Of a DNA stretch of 64,000 bases, positions 8,701-19,868 are shown piece after piece. Position 1 is the first letter of the stretch; each line of letters opens with the position of its first letter. This DNA comes from Datisca glomerata. Its lineage: Eukaryota; Streptophyta; Magnoliopsida; Cucurbitales; Datiscaceae. The DNA lies in NCBI GenBank assembly GCA_003255025.1, contig QANY01004038.1, positions 1,382,793 to 1,446,792 of the forward strand, read 5' to 3'. Below the pieces are notes generated by a model. That model had not been told where the DNA came from. It did not search any database and saw nothing but the letters and a program-made list of their open reading frames with translations. A program made the position numbers and the translations under genes.

Positions 8701-10037
8701 AGCTTATTCAGAGACCCACAAGTGCGATAGGGTTTACCCGTCACAGCCAAGTTTCTAATCAAGAAAACATGGACTGTGTAGCTTTAGAATTTCTGAAACA
8801 AACAGATCGTGGTGCGCGTAGGTTAACTTCCGTTGGGCATAACTTTTGACACGGGTGGAATCACATGGCCCGTAAGATATAAAAAATCGAAGCTTATTCA
8901 GAGACCTACAAGTACGACCGGGTTTACCCGATGCAGCACAATTTTGAGTGAAAAACACGGACTGTGCATCTTTAGAATTTCTAGAACAGACGGATCATCG
9001 CACGCGCAGGTGAGCTTCCGAAGGGAAATACTTTTGACTTAGGTGGAACCACGTGGCCCGTAAAATATCAAATCGTAGCTTATTCAGAGACTTACAAGTA
9101 AAACAAGGCTTAACCATCTAAGCCCAAATTCAAATCCAAAAAATATGGATGGTGTAGCTTTAGTATTTCTGGAACAGATGGATCGTGGCATGGGCAAGTC
9201 AACTTCCGTAGGGCATAACTTTTGATACTGGTGGAACCATGTGGCCCGTAAGATATCAAATCGCAGCTTATTCAGAGACCTACATGTGCAAAAGGGTTTA
9301 CCTGTCACAGCCCATATTCAATTCTGAAAAACACAGACAGTGCAACATTATAATTTTTGTAACAGATGAGACGTGGAACGCACATGCCAAATTCCTTAGG
9401 GCATAACCTTTGACTCGAGTGGAACCACATGGCCTGTAAGATATCAAATCAAAGCTTATTCAGAGACCTACAAGTGCAACATGGTTTACCTGTCGAAACA
9501 AAATTTTGAGTCCAGAAAACATGGATGGTGCAGCTTTAGAATTTCTAGAACATCGGATTGTAACACGCGTAGGTCAACTTCTAATTGGCATAACTTTTGA
9601 CACGGGTGGAATCACGTGGCCCGTAAGATATCAAACTGAAGCTTATTCAGAGATCTACAAGTGTGACCAGGTTTACCTGTTGCAGCCTAGTTTTGTGTAA
9701 AAAAGCATGGACTCATCTTTATAATTTCTAGAACAGACTGATCGTCGCACGCGCAGATCAACTTCCAGAGGGCAATACTTTTGATTTTGGTGGAACCCCA
9801 TGGCTCGTAAGATTTCAAATCGAAGCTTATTCAGAGACTTACAAGTACGAAAGGGTTTACCCGTCGCTGTCCAGTTTCGAATCCAAAAAAATGGACGGTG
9901 CAGCTTTAGAATTTCTGGAACAGACGGATCGTGGCACACGCAGGTCAACTTTCGTAGAGCATAATTTTTGACACGAGTGGAATCAGGTGGCCCGTAAGAT
10001 ATAAAATCGAACCTTATTCAAAGGCCTACAAGTGCGA
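8701..10037. repeat. Satellite-like tandem array, about 187-bp unit, about 7.1 copies
   Basis: Unit starts (AGCTTATTCAGAGACCTACA) fall at 8701, 8891, 9077, 9265, 9453, 9640 and 9823, with a partial eighth from 10011, giving spacings of 190, 186, 188, 188, 187, 183 and 188. Each unit has AGCTTTAGAATTTCTGGAAC, GGATCGTGGCACGCGCAGGT-like, CATAACTTTTGACACGGGTG and ACGTGGCCCGTAAGATATCA blocks. Units differ by many substitutions, so the array is old. A single homologous copy lies in inverse orientation at 23275-23440, immediately after the chromovirus pol stop. The array sits between the broken end of copia RNase H and the copia LTR. Short open frames on both strands are a by-product of the repeat. 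Confidence 0.93.
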
Positions 10038-10040
10038 ATG

Positions 10041-11460
10041 TTATGAAGCTATCTTCATAATAGTCACATCTCTTTGATGCACAATCTCTCTTACAAGATG
10101 ATAATTCCCTATCTATGTGTCTGCCCCTCTTGTGACTCATCGGTTCTCTGGAATTAGCTACCGCCCCATTGTTGTCATAGTATAGGATCAGTGGCTTGTT
10201 CATATCTGGAACTACTTCCAGATCAGTATAAAACTTTCAGAGTCATACCGCTTCTTTAGCAGCTTTACAATCTGCTATATATTCGACTTTCATAGTGCAA
10301 TCTATAATGCTGGAATGCTTATTACTTCTCCAGACATCATCTCCTCCACCTAGGGTGAATACTGATCTAGACGTCAACTTTTGACAGTCCATGTTTGATT
10401 GAAAATCAGAATCAGTATATCTAGTTAGGTTCAGGTCTCCACCTGAATAAACAAGCATAGAGTTTTTATTTCCCCTAAGATACTTGAGAATGTGTTTTAC
10501 TACAACTCAATGTTCTAAACTAGGATTTGATTGATAACGACTGACGATTCTCAGATGTCTGGTCTCGTACACAACATGACATACATGAAACTACCAACAG
10601 CAGAAGCATAAGGAACATTTCTCATATCCTTTTCCTCCTGAGGTATCTTAGGACTGCTCCTTAGATAGGACAATTTCATATCTAGTCGGTAGTTGACCTT
10701 TTTTGGAATCTCCATAGAGAATCTCTCCAGCACCTTATCAATAAAAGATGTCTGAGAAAGTGCTAAGAGCTTGTTCTTTCTATCTCTTAGAATTTGGATG
10801 CCTAGAAGATAGTCCGCTTCTCCCAAATCTTTCATTTGAAATTTCTCAGCTAGCCACTTCTTTACCTTTGACAAAGTTTCTACATCATTCTCAATTAGTA
10901 GAATATCATCAATATGAAGAACTAAGAAAATCACTATCTTATCTTTAATATATTTATAAACATAAGCTTTGTCAACATTTTGCTCGAAGCCATATGATTT
11001 ATTAATCTCATCAAATGTAAGATTCTAAGATCTATATGTTTGCTTTAATCCATAAATAGATTTAAGAAACTTCCATACTTTCTAATCTTGCCTCTTTTTC
11101 GTGAACCCTTCTGGTTGCATCATATAGATGCTTTCTTCAATAGAGTCATTCAGAAAAGCTGTCTGCTTCTTTTGATTTGTTTCATAGTCTAAAATGGTGA
11201 CAATGGATAAAAGGATGCGATTAGCATGGCAACAGGAGAGAATGTCTCTTCATTATCGACCCATTCCCTTTATGTCTCTTCATTACCAGTCGTACCATGA
11301 AAGTGTCTACTTTCCCATCTTCATCTCTTTTCTTTTTAAAGATCCATTTACATCCGATGGGCCTGACATCTTCAGGTGGATCCACAAGTCCCAGACAGAA
11401 TTGGAATACATCGATTCTATTTCCTGGTTCATGGCATCTTGTCATTTTCTCTTTTCAGGA
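10041..11460 (-). pseudogene. Copia reverse transcriptase and RNase H remnant
   Basis: Minus-strand frames in order: PIGCKWIFKKKRDEDGKVDT (RT N-terminus, 11445-11221), then 10934-10551 with FLVLHIDDILLIENDVE and MKDLGEADYLLGIQILRDRK, PYASAVGSFMYVMLCTRPDI, then 10458-10243 with YTDSDFQSNMDCQKLTSRSV, and 10203-10041 with YYDNNGAVANSREPMSHKRG. These are the copia RT palm (catalytic YVDD changed to HIDD), the LLGI motif and RNase H. The order gag-protease-integrase-RT-RNase H marks Ty1/copia. The C-terminus stops at codons for KIAS (about 10043); the usual LADPFTK-type tail is missing and the 187-bp array begins. Several stops and frameshifts make it inactive. Confidence 0.9.
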
Positions 11461-11639
11461 TCATCCATCGCCTCTTTAAAGGTTAATGAATCGTCCTTAT
11501 CAGTCTTAGACACTAGGACACGTGCCTCTAGTTCATAGTGAATAGGTTGTCTTACAACCCTCCCACTACAACGTTGCACCGAGTTTCCTGAACAGGAACA
11601 ATGGTTTCTGAAGTTTGTCATTTATTAGTTGATGATGAA

Positions 11640-12961
11640 GGTGGTCTGATCTCATCAAACGCTAATCCATCGAGAACTACTTTGCTTCAAGGTTTGTAGT
11701 TTTCCATGTAGTCGTGTTCAAGGAAGATGACATTTGTCGATACAAACACATTTTGATCCTTTTGATTATAAAAGTACCTACCTCTAGTCTCTTGAGCATA
11801 ACCAACAAATATACACACTTCAGAGCTTGAGTCTTGGGTCTAAGAATGTGAGCTGGATACCCCCATACTCGGTAATGACGTAAACTGGGTTTGAAACCAT
11901 TCTATAACTCTAAAAGTATCTTGCTTACATACTTAGAAGGCACTACATTCAAAATGTAAGTTGTTGTTTAAAGTGCATATCCCCCAAAAAATGAGTGGTA
12001 GTGATGAGTAGTTTAATATTGACCTAACAATATCTAATAAGATTCGGTTTCTCCTTTCTGAAACATCATTTTACTGTGCGTTCTAGGTGCTGTGAGTTGG
12101 GGTAGAATGTCATACTCCAGCAGATAATCCTTGAATTCTAAACCCAAGTTATCACCACTTTGATGTGATCATAGTGTTTTCAATGATTTATCAAATTGCT
12201 TTTCAGCTTCAGCTTTGAAATCCTTAAACTTCACAAAAGTTTCAGACTTTCTATGCATTAGCTAAGTATAACCATATGTTGAGTAATCGTCAATAAAAGT
12301 GACAAAATACTCATACTTACCTCTAACTTGTACATTGAATGGTTCACAGACATCACTATGCACTAGCTTAAGTGGTTCCTTGGCTCTTTGGCCCTTTCTA
12401 GTGAAATGTCTCTTGGTCATTTTACCCTCTAGACAAGATTCAAAAATAGGAAGAGTTCCAATTTTTAGTTCTCTCAAAGCACCATGTTTTGTTAAAATGT
12501 TTAATCTATCTAGATAATACATCCCAACCTGAGATGACATAGATACGCGTTATCATCTTATGAGAAACTCTTTGTCGTTTGTTACTTTTAGGATTTGCTT
12601 GCTACATTAAATAATTCTGAATTATTTAAAGCATGTTCAGTCAGTTTAAGCATATACAGTCCGTTCGATACTTTTGCATGATAAATATTGAATCCATTCT
12701 TTGAAATAATAAACTCATAATTAATTAAAGAAACTTCATATAATTGTTCAAGCAAAAGAGAAAGAGAAATCAAATTTCTTGAAAATCCAGGAATATAATA
12801 AATATCATTCAAAACTAAATAAGTATTTTCAAAATTAAGATTGGATTGTTCCTAATGCTTTTGCTGACACGAGCGTACTACTACCAACTCTCATAATGAC
12901 CTCGCCATCAGCTCAGAGCATACCACTGCCAACATACATGTTTAGTGGCTCCTGAATCCAG
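11640..12961 (-). pseudogene. Copia protease, pre-integrase and integrase remnant
   Basis: Protease is marked by SSWLLDSGATKHVC with the catalytic DSGA at about 12950-12961. The pre-integrase segment 12812-12588 has MNDIYYIPGFSRNLISLSLL. Integrase spans about 12540-11640: RAKEPLKLVHSDVCEPFNVQ holds the first catalytic aspartate, FVTFIDDYSTYGYT follows, and the C-terminal part has VPSKYVSKILLELWNGFKPS and HYRVWGYPAHIL. The HHCC finger region is poorly preserved, and the second D and E cannot be placed because of stops between 12262 and 12100. It processes the polyprotein (protease) and inserts cDNA (integrase) in living relatives; here frames are broken throughout. Confidence 0.85.
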
Positions 12962-13795
12962 TAACCAGGATGACAAATCATATTCCACTAAACAAGCTTC
13001 AAGTAAAAGTAAATCATATTTACATTTCTTTTTCAACTCGGAGAGATACTTGTTATTGTTTCTCTTCCAATGACCTTCAACCCCACAATGGAAACATTTT
13101 CCTTTGGGCTTGTTTTCATTCTTGTCCTTCTTGGCTTTCTTCCCTTTCTTGTTCTTACCTTTGCCCTTACAATTGATCTTCTTTCTCTTATTACTTTTAA
13201 CAACAGTGGAAGAAGGTTTTTGCTCGAAAACATTCACCTCGCCCTCTTTGGTCATACTCTTATTGAGTGACTCAAAAGTCTACAGTTTATTCAACAATTG
13301 GGTCATGTTGAATTGCAACTTGTTCATAACATAGTTGGTGGTGAACACAAAAAAGCAGGTGTGAGCGATTAAAATATAATGCTGACTCGAATTTGCTCAT
13401 TAATGGTCATCCCCTGTATTCTGCCTCATGCATTATGTTGATCACGTTCAAAACATGTTCACGCACAGAAGTACATTTCTTCATCTTGGTTATCATGTAG
13501 CTCCTAGTAGCCTCATGATGATTTTGATCAGACTGCTGCCCAAACATTGCCTATAGAGATTCTATAATCTCATAGGCAATCTTTATGTTCCCATGCTTGG
13601 TTTTTAGAACATCATCCATGATCACAAGCATGTAGCACTTCACTTTGTTGTTGGATTGAATCTAAGGACAATCTTCATTAAGAATAAATTTGTGGGTCGT
13701 CAATTTAGCATCAAGTTTAAATTTGATTTCCATCTTATGAAATTATCACCATTCAATTTCTGAAGTACAAGTAAAGTAGTAATATGGTTGCTCAT
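12962..13795 (-). pseudogene. Copia gag remnant with damaged zinc knuckle
   Basis: The start is probably the ATG at 13793-13795 (complement), giving MSNHITTLLVLQKLNGDNFI and RWKSNLNLML, the standard opening of plant copia gag. Further on, in broken frames, come HEATRSYMITKMKKCTSVRE and HVLNVINIMHEAEYRG, then the basic stretch 13255-13060 (KKINCKGKGKNKKGKKAKKD) and a zinc knuckle CFHCGVEGHWKRNN. The fourth ligand of CX2CX4HX4C is N, not C. Gag packages the element RNA in virus-like particles. An upstream in-frame methionine at 13906 adds a hydrophobic, unrelated segment and is not the start. Confidence 0.85.
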
Positions 13796-15371
13796 AGTAG
13801 ATGTAATAATAACTGAAAAATAAAATATACATAATTCAATATAATTGAAATAAATATCTAAAATTCGAAAAGTAAACATGATGTATGAATGCAACATAAT
13901 AAACACATAAATTTAATATTTACTAATCCATGATAAAATAACATAACAATTAATGTATTTTCTTAGGGTCAGTCAGATTAATCTTAGACTGTCTATGAGA
14001 CATTCTCATCCTTATTAACTAAAACTTAAAATATTTCATATTTTCTCTTTTAACAATAATGTATTGCTAATTTGGTCGAGCCGCAATTATCCACTCAAAA
14101 CTTAATTGTGATTTTGTGAGTGTAACCCATTATTTCAGATTTCATTATTTGATTTAGAATATGTTGCCTTAGCATGGTCAACACTAAACTACATCACTTA
14201 ATCTTATTTTCTTAAGAAGTCCAACTTTGGTACTGATACAGCTCGAAACCTTGGTTATGGGGACGATGCCCTCACTGTACCTCATGGTGTTGTACTAATA
14301 ATGGAGGCCATAGGTTACATTGACATGTCAACCAACTCCCACTCATTATTTTAGGATAATATTTTTTATTTTAATTAATCAATTAATTCTAAATTAATTA
14401 CTAGTTTATAACCCTATGAATGTAAAATTAATAGTTAATCTAAACTAATTGATCTAAGTTCATTTAACCTTCTAAAGAGTCTAAGTCAAAATTAGGTGAA
14501 CTTAGTATAACTAATTAATTACATTCAATTTTTTACATAGAACTCTTTTAACTAATTAATTACATTCAAAGACTACTATAACCTTTAAAATGGTGTGATT
14601 ACCAAGTTTCAACTAATTAAAACCTAACAATTTACATGCAATTGATTTCACAAAACAACTCATATAAACTTATTAGGAAAATCCTAATCAATCATATTTC
14701 TACTAATGAGATGCATGATCAAATAAAACTGTGTGGGTTTTCACGTATGACATGTGATCAAATAATACATGGTCATGTTATCAATTATATCAATACACAT
14801 TAATTTAACAATTAAATAAACTAATAATGAACCGGGTGACTATAGGATATTTCTAAATTACAACTTGTTAAAATTAGAAATAAAATCACAAAGAGGACTT
14901 CATAAGAACATATTTTTGAAACTTCACTAGCAGTGACAACAATTTCCACTGAAGATAGGACTCTCCCTTCGTTGCCCATATCAACCACTGCCAACCACTG
15001 TCGGCCACAGCCATACCACCAACCAACACTGTCGACGACATCACGGACGCCAATTTTCCTAAGATTTCTATTTTTTTCTTTTTCCACCACGTTCATATCG
15101 TGCATTCTCCGTCTTTTCGCAATTGGAATTATACAATATAATATTCAAAATATATACAAATATTCTTATGCCACAAAACGGCTTATACAAGATCTAAGAA
15201 AAAATAAATACCAAAGCCTAACCACATAGTCACCATACAATTAACAATCCATCATTCACCATCCATCAAAAAAACAAACAAACCAATCATTCATTCATAT
15301 ATATCAAAATATATTATGAAAAATGTAAGAATACCCACATAGTATTTAATATACAAATATTATAATGATCG
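13796..15371 (-). other. Leader of the minus-strand copia element
   Basis: No protein-family motif. The 1.5 kb lies between the primer site and the gag start and is very AT-rich with TTAATTAAT-type words. The slightly GC-richer part at 14930-15110 gives open frames on both strands without family resemblance. A sequence GGTACTGATACAGC at about 14230 resembles a second, degenerate primer-site copy. Confidence 0.5.
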
Positions 15372-15384
15372 TTCTGATACAAAT
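15372..15384 (-). other. Primer binding site of the minus-strand copia element
   Basis: On the minus strand, ATTTGTATCAGAA directly follows the LTR end (TTTTCAACA). It is a degenerate form of the TGGTATCAGAG site complementary to initiator methionine tRNA used by plant copia elements. Confidence 0.7.
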
Positions 15385-17350
15385 TGTTGAAAATGGGGCG
15401 CTCTCGTGGCAAAAGCGTGGGTCTTTGAAAAATTTATTTAAAAAATAAATCTTTTTTATAAAAGAAAATTAACGCAACGCGACGCAACGATTTCAGAATA
15501 AAACTTTTATTGAAAACTATCTTCAGTCGGATCCATTATCTATTTATATATTAAATCGAAGAAATACATGGATATAGAATATATATATATATATATATAT
15601 TGTAGTCTATTCAAACGTCATTGCAAACCAAAGATTTTTCGTTCTCATAGACAACGAATTTTGAGATCCATATCTAGATTTTCTAAGTCAATCCTCAAAG
15701 CACAGAAGGACGTGTGTGGGCACGTAAGATATAAGAAGAACACGTTTGTGTCTCTAGATTTACTCAATACATGAGATCTAGAGATTTTCAAAGAATGAAT
15801 AATTTTGTGTGACTAATCTGTGAGAGAATATAGTAAATACTCTCATAGAGTTTTTTGATTAACTTTTAATCTCAGAGAGTTTCATCCCGGATAGCAACTG
15901 TGTTGTTAGCACACGTTTTCAACACTGAGACCAAATAGAATTATATCTATATATTTTCTAGATAATGGTTTATTAGATTTTTAGAGATATACATAAAATA
16001 ATTAATCATAAAATTACCAATGTAGTGGGACCCACTGCAGACTGTGCACAACTATAGTGTCACATGGCATTGTAGTGTGTCATGAGGTATCACAGTGCCT
16101 CACGGCGCTGTCATTTACAGCACTACTGTAGTGCTGTGAGGCATTACAACATTACACGCCTAACTGTAGTGTCACGTCGTACTACAATAGTCCATATCAA
16201 TTTCTGATTCTCAATTAGTGATTGATATGTGATAGTCCAAACTACCACGTGGCACTTTATACAAATTATTTATTTATTTTAAGCAGATAAATATCTAAAT
16301 TAACTTATTTGATTATCTTTATCAACTAGCTTATTTGTTAGTTCATAAATAACAAATTTAGTTGATTCAAATTTTGAATTATTATTTAATAATAACTTAA
16401 CATAATCTAATTTCATAAATTAGATATACTGTCTCATTTATCGATAATTAAAAAAATTAATCGGTATAAATATTTATATATAATTTCTAAAAATTAATAT
16501 AAATAATTTAATTAATTAACAATACATAATTATCTACTTTCCCCAGAAACATAATTTATTTTACAAGTTAATCATTTTCTCATGTCCTGAACTATTAACA
16601 CCCTAAACTGTGTACTACAGATGTGACTTGGGGATCATGGACATATAATTTTAAGCTTCAATAAATCAGATTATTAATTCTATTATTATTTTATTATAAA
16701 TATGTAATTGCACTCTTTGAAATTATAGAATGTATTTACAGAGTATTTTCATGTAGTTCATTGATATAATCATTTAACGTAATTCGGTCATCAAATTATT
16801 GGTTCATAAATTAGAGCCGATCAAAATTACTATTTTACCCTTCTAATGACCTCTTGATCCTTAAATACAATTAATTCACTACTGAATGAATCATTTATAA
16901 TTGTATTATAAATTTGAGCTCAATAACAATTCAGTTATAGAATCAACACTTAAGGAAACTAATATACAATCCGTTAGGAAAATTTGGATTCCAAATCTTG
17001 TAAGATCATGTTCCCTGCCATCTACATCACTAAATCTCCAAAATAAAAATCACTAACTTGTTTTATAAACAAATCTTAACGGGTAAATCAAAGGATCTAG
17101 AGACATGTATATGAGTTCATGACTACTCATGATTCAGACTGATCTATATATGATCATCAGACTGATGTGTATTAAATCTTTATGATAAACGATAAGTTAA
17201 TAAGAATATTAATTTACATCGGTCTTGTCATATATAATCTTATTATATAAAGTACATTCACTAAAATATCTATCCACATCAATGATCCAGATCTAAATCA
17301 TATGCTTTCATAATTTATAATGCTTAGTGAAATGTTACTTGAAATAAAGG
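15385..17350 (-). repeat. 5' LTR of the minus-strand copia element, right end truncated
   Basis: On the minus strand the LTR ends CATTTTCAACA at 15385, next to the primer site. It is alignable in reverse complement with 17849-19863 over most of its length: the GCGACGCAACGATTTCAGAA region, the GGATAT-ATAC-TGG block near the microsatellite at 15580, the CACTAC/GTAGTG palindromic section (16021-16190), the CACCCTAGACTGTGTA block and U3. The first roughly 230 bases of U3 are missing at 17350, where chromovirus sequence begins. Complete length in the family is therefore about 2 kb. Confidence 0.8.
16021..16190. repeat. CACTACAG-type palindromic repeats within the copia LTR
   Basis: Contains many GTAGTG and CACTAC words and a perfect palindrome with one central base at 16117-16137 (ACAGCACTAC-T-GTAGTGCTGT). 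The opposite-strand LTR carries the homologous segment at about 19085-19255. It may form stems in LTR transcripts; no function can be read from sequence. Confidence 0.65.
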
Positions 17351-17830
17351 TACACCCATCGAAGACGTGAAGGCTATGTCAAGTGATTCGTGAGGGGATG
17401 CACGATTAGAAGCTCCATCCATTATGTTGATGCCCAATAAACCAATAGATAAAATCCTCAGATGCGGGGACTAGGGATTTATCTTTGGCTCAATTTGATG
17501 AGGGGATGCACGATTCAGAGACAATATGTTGATTGGAAGGAGGCTGTAGAGTCTGTAACAGTTCTGTATGTGGTGGCTCCTTTGTTGGCAGAATTTTTCA
17601 GTCTGTTTCCAGATGAATCGCCAGATGGATTGCCACCACTATGTGATATACAACACCACATAGATCTAGTTCCCGGTGTATTTTTGCTTAACAAGCCGCA
17701 TTAGAGGATGAGTGCCAGTAAGCATGGGGAGTTGCGCAGACAGGTCGAGGAGTTATTGGCCAAGGGGCATACCAGAGAGAGTGTGAGCCCATGTGTTGTA
17801 CCAGCCTTATTGACGCCCAAGAAAGTATTG
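17351..17830 (+). pseudogene. Chromovirus (Ty3/gypsy) reverse transcriptase, N-terminal part
   Basis: The frame at 17462-17704 has [20 protein letters not shown] and [20 protein letters not shown], and the next frame continues with [20 protein letters not shown] and [12 protein letters not shown], the start of the gypsy RT domain of a chromovirus-type lineage. The word AGGGGATGCACGATT appears twice (about 17396 and 17502), a local duplication. The RT is cut at about 17830 by a copia LTR and resumes at 19869. Upstream gag and protease are missing because the copia LTR boundary lies at 17350. Confidence 0.88.
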
Positions 17831-17848
17831 GACATTCCCCTCAAAGCA

Positions 17849-19863
17849 TGTGTTTAAACATTTTTATTATAATTGTTCTTTTGAATTATTGTTGAATAAT
17901 TTATAGATAATTATCTAAAAATTTCATATTTATTAATGAGAATATGATCTTGTATAAGTACTAGAGTACTAAGATCATAGATAATAAATAAAATAGTCTG
18001 CAACATATTAAAGTGTGGAATCTTTAATGAATGGTTACTAGTACGATCCACTAAGTACTATTAATGCATGTGAGCTAGTTAGAAATCTTAGTGAATTTAG
18101 TTTATATAATTAGATTATATAGGCATGACCAAAGTGCATTAATATGTTTATCATAAATATTTAATACACATCAAAACTGATGATCATATATAGATCAGTC
18201 TGAATCGTGAGTAGTCATGAACTCCTATGCATGTCTATTAAATCTTTCGATTCACTCATTAAGGTTTGTTTGTAAAACATGTTAGTGACTTTGATTTTGG
18301 AGATTCGGTGACGATCATATAAGATTTAAAATCCATGCTTTCCTTACGAATCGTACATTTGTTCTCTTAAATGTTGATTCGGTGACGATCATATAGTTAT
18401 TGAGCTCAAATTTATAATACGATTGTAAATTGATCATTCACTAGAAAATTAATAGTACTTAGATCAAGAGGTAATTAGAAGGGTAAAATGATAATATTGA
18501 CCAGCTATAAGAGTGCAATTCAATATTTATAGTGGAGTAATAATGAAATTAATAAATAAGATTATTTAATTAAATATTCAATTATTAATCTAGTTTATTT
18601 TAGCTTAGGATTATGAGTCTATGATCCCCAAGTCACCTCTATAGTACACAGTCTAGGGTGTGAATATTTCAGGACATGAGAAAATGATTGACTTGTAAAA
18701 AAATTATATTTCTGGGGCAAGTATATAATTATGAGATAATTATATATGGTTAATTAATTAAGAATTAATAAATTGAGTTATTTAATGTAATTTTCAGAAA
18801 TTATCATTAAATAATAATATCAAATAATTTTGTGTTAATCAATATTAGAGACAAAATATTTTATTTATGAAATTAAATAATAATACATCATTATGGGAGA
18901 ATAATTTGATTTGGTTTATCTAATCTATTAATTAACAGATAAGATAAATGACTGGGAGATCAGATAAGTTAATTTTAAGTTAGTTGATATCTAAACATTT
19001 ATCTGATTAAAATAAATTATATATTTATAGAAATTACCACGTGGCATGTTGGACTGCCACATGTGAATCAGTGATTTTGAATCAGAGATTGACAAGGACT
19101 ACTATAGTTCCACGTGGCACTATAGTGGGATGTGACATATTGTAGTGTCTCGCAGCAATATAGTGGTGCCGGGAGACTATAGTGTCATGAGCCACTATGA
19201 CTCCTCATGGCACACTACAGTGCCGTGTGACACTGCAGTGTTATACAATTACAATGGGTCCCACTTCAATTGCACATTAGTATAAAATTTAGTATTTTCT
19301 CCTTAATAAATCTAATATGCAATTATCTTGAAAATATATTGATATTATTCTATTGGCTTTAGTGTACAAAGAACATAGTTGTAATCTGAGATGAAACTCT
19401 CTAAGATTAAAAGCTAATCAAAAATTTATGTGAAGAACTTTTAATTATTTTTCGATCAGAGCTTTGCCTCACAAATTAATCCTTCTTGAAAATCTATAGA
19501 TCCCATGTTCTGAGTACATCTAGTGACAGAAAAGTATTCTAGATATGTTCTACGTGCCCACACGTTGTAGTGTGTTTGAGGATTGCATTGGATGATCGTG
19601 GTGTATATCTCGAAGTCTATCGTTTGTGGGATAGCAAGATCGTTGTTTGCAAGGATGCTTGATTGAACTACAAGTGGTGTTTTTAATGTCCATGTATGTC
19701 ATTGATTTGATATATAAATATACAATGGATTCAAACTGAAAAATATGTTTTTCAATTTAAAAGTTTTCATCTTTGGAATCTGCAACGATGCGATAGTTTA
19801 TCGTTTTATAATTTTTTTTTAAAACACCACCACGCCTTCCGCCGCGCATCACGGATTAAAACA
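17849..19863 (+). repeat. Copia LTR inserted in the chromovirus RT (probable solo LTR)
   Basis: Same family as 15385-17350 but in opposite orientation. It starts near TG 17849-17852 and ends ATTAAAACA at 19863. No copia internal sequence accompanies it, so it is probably a solo LTR left by LTR-LTR recombination. Chromovirus RT codons stop on the left at ACGCCCAAGAAAG and resume on the right at GGTTCGTGGCAAATGTG. ATTG occurs at both junctions (17827-17830 and 19865-19868) and may be what remains of the target duplication; 18 extra bases (17831-17848) between it and the TG are unexplained. Confidence 0.78.
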
Positions 19864-19868
19864 GATTG

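Noticed and set aside
8755..9948. Several 60-90-codon open frames on both strands
   Set aside because: They repeat with the 187-bp array; similar peptides (SLNKLRF and others) recur because the DNA repeats.
11194..11538. 114-codon plus-strand frame
   Set aside because: Antisense of copia RT codons (PIGCKWIFKKK) that have clear homology on the minus strand.
14933..15229. 98-codon plus-strand frame and its antisense partner
   Set aside because: Both lie in the copia leader, have no family resemblance and mirror one another.
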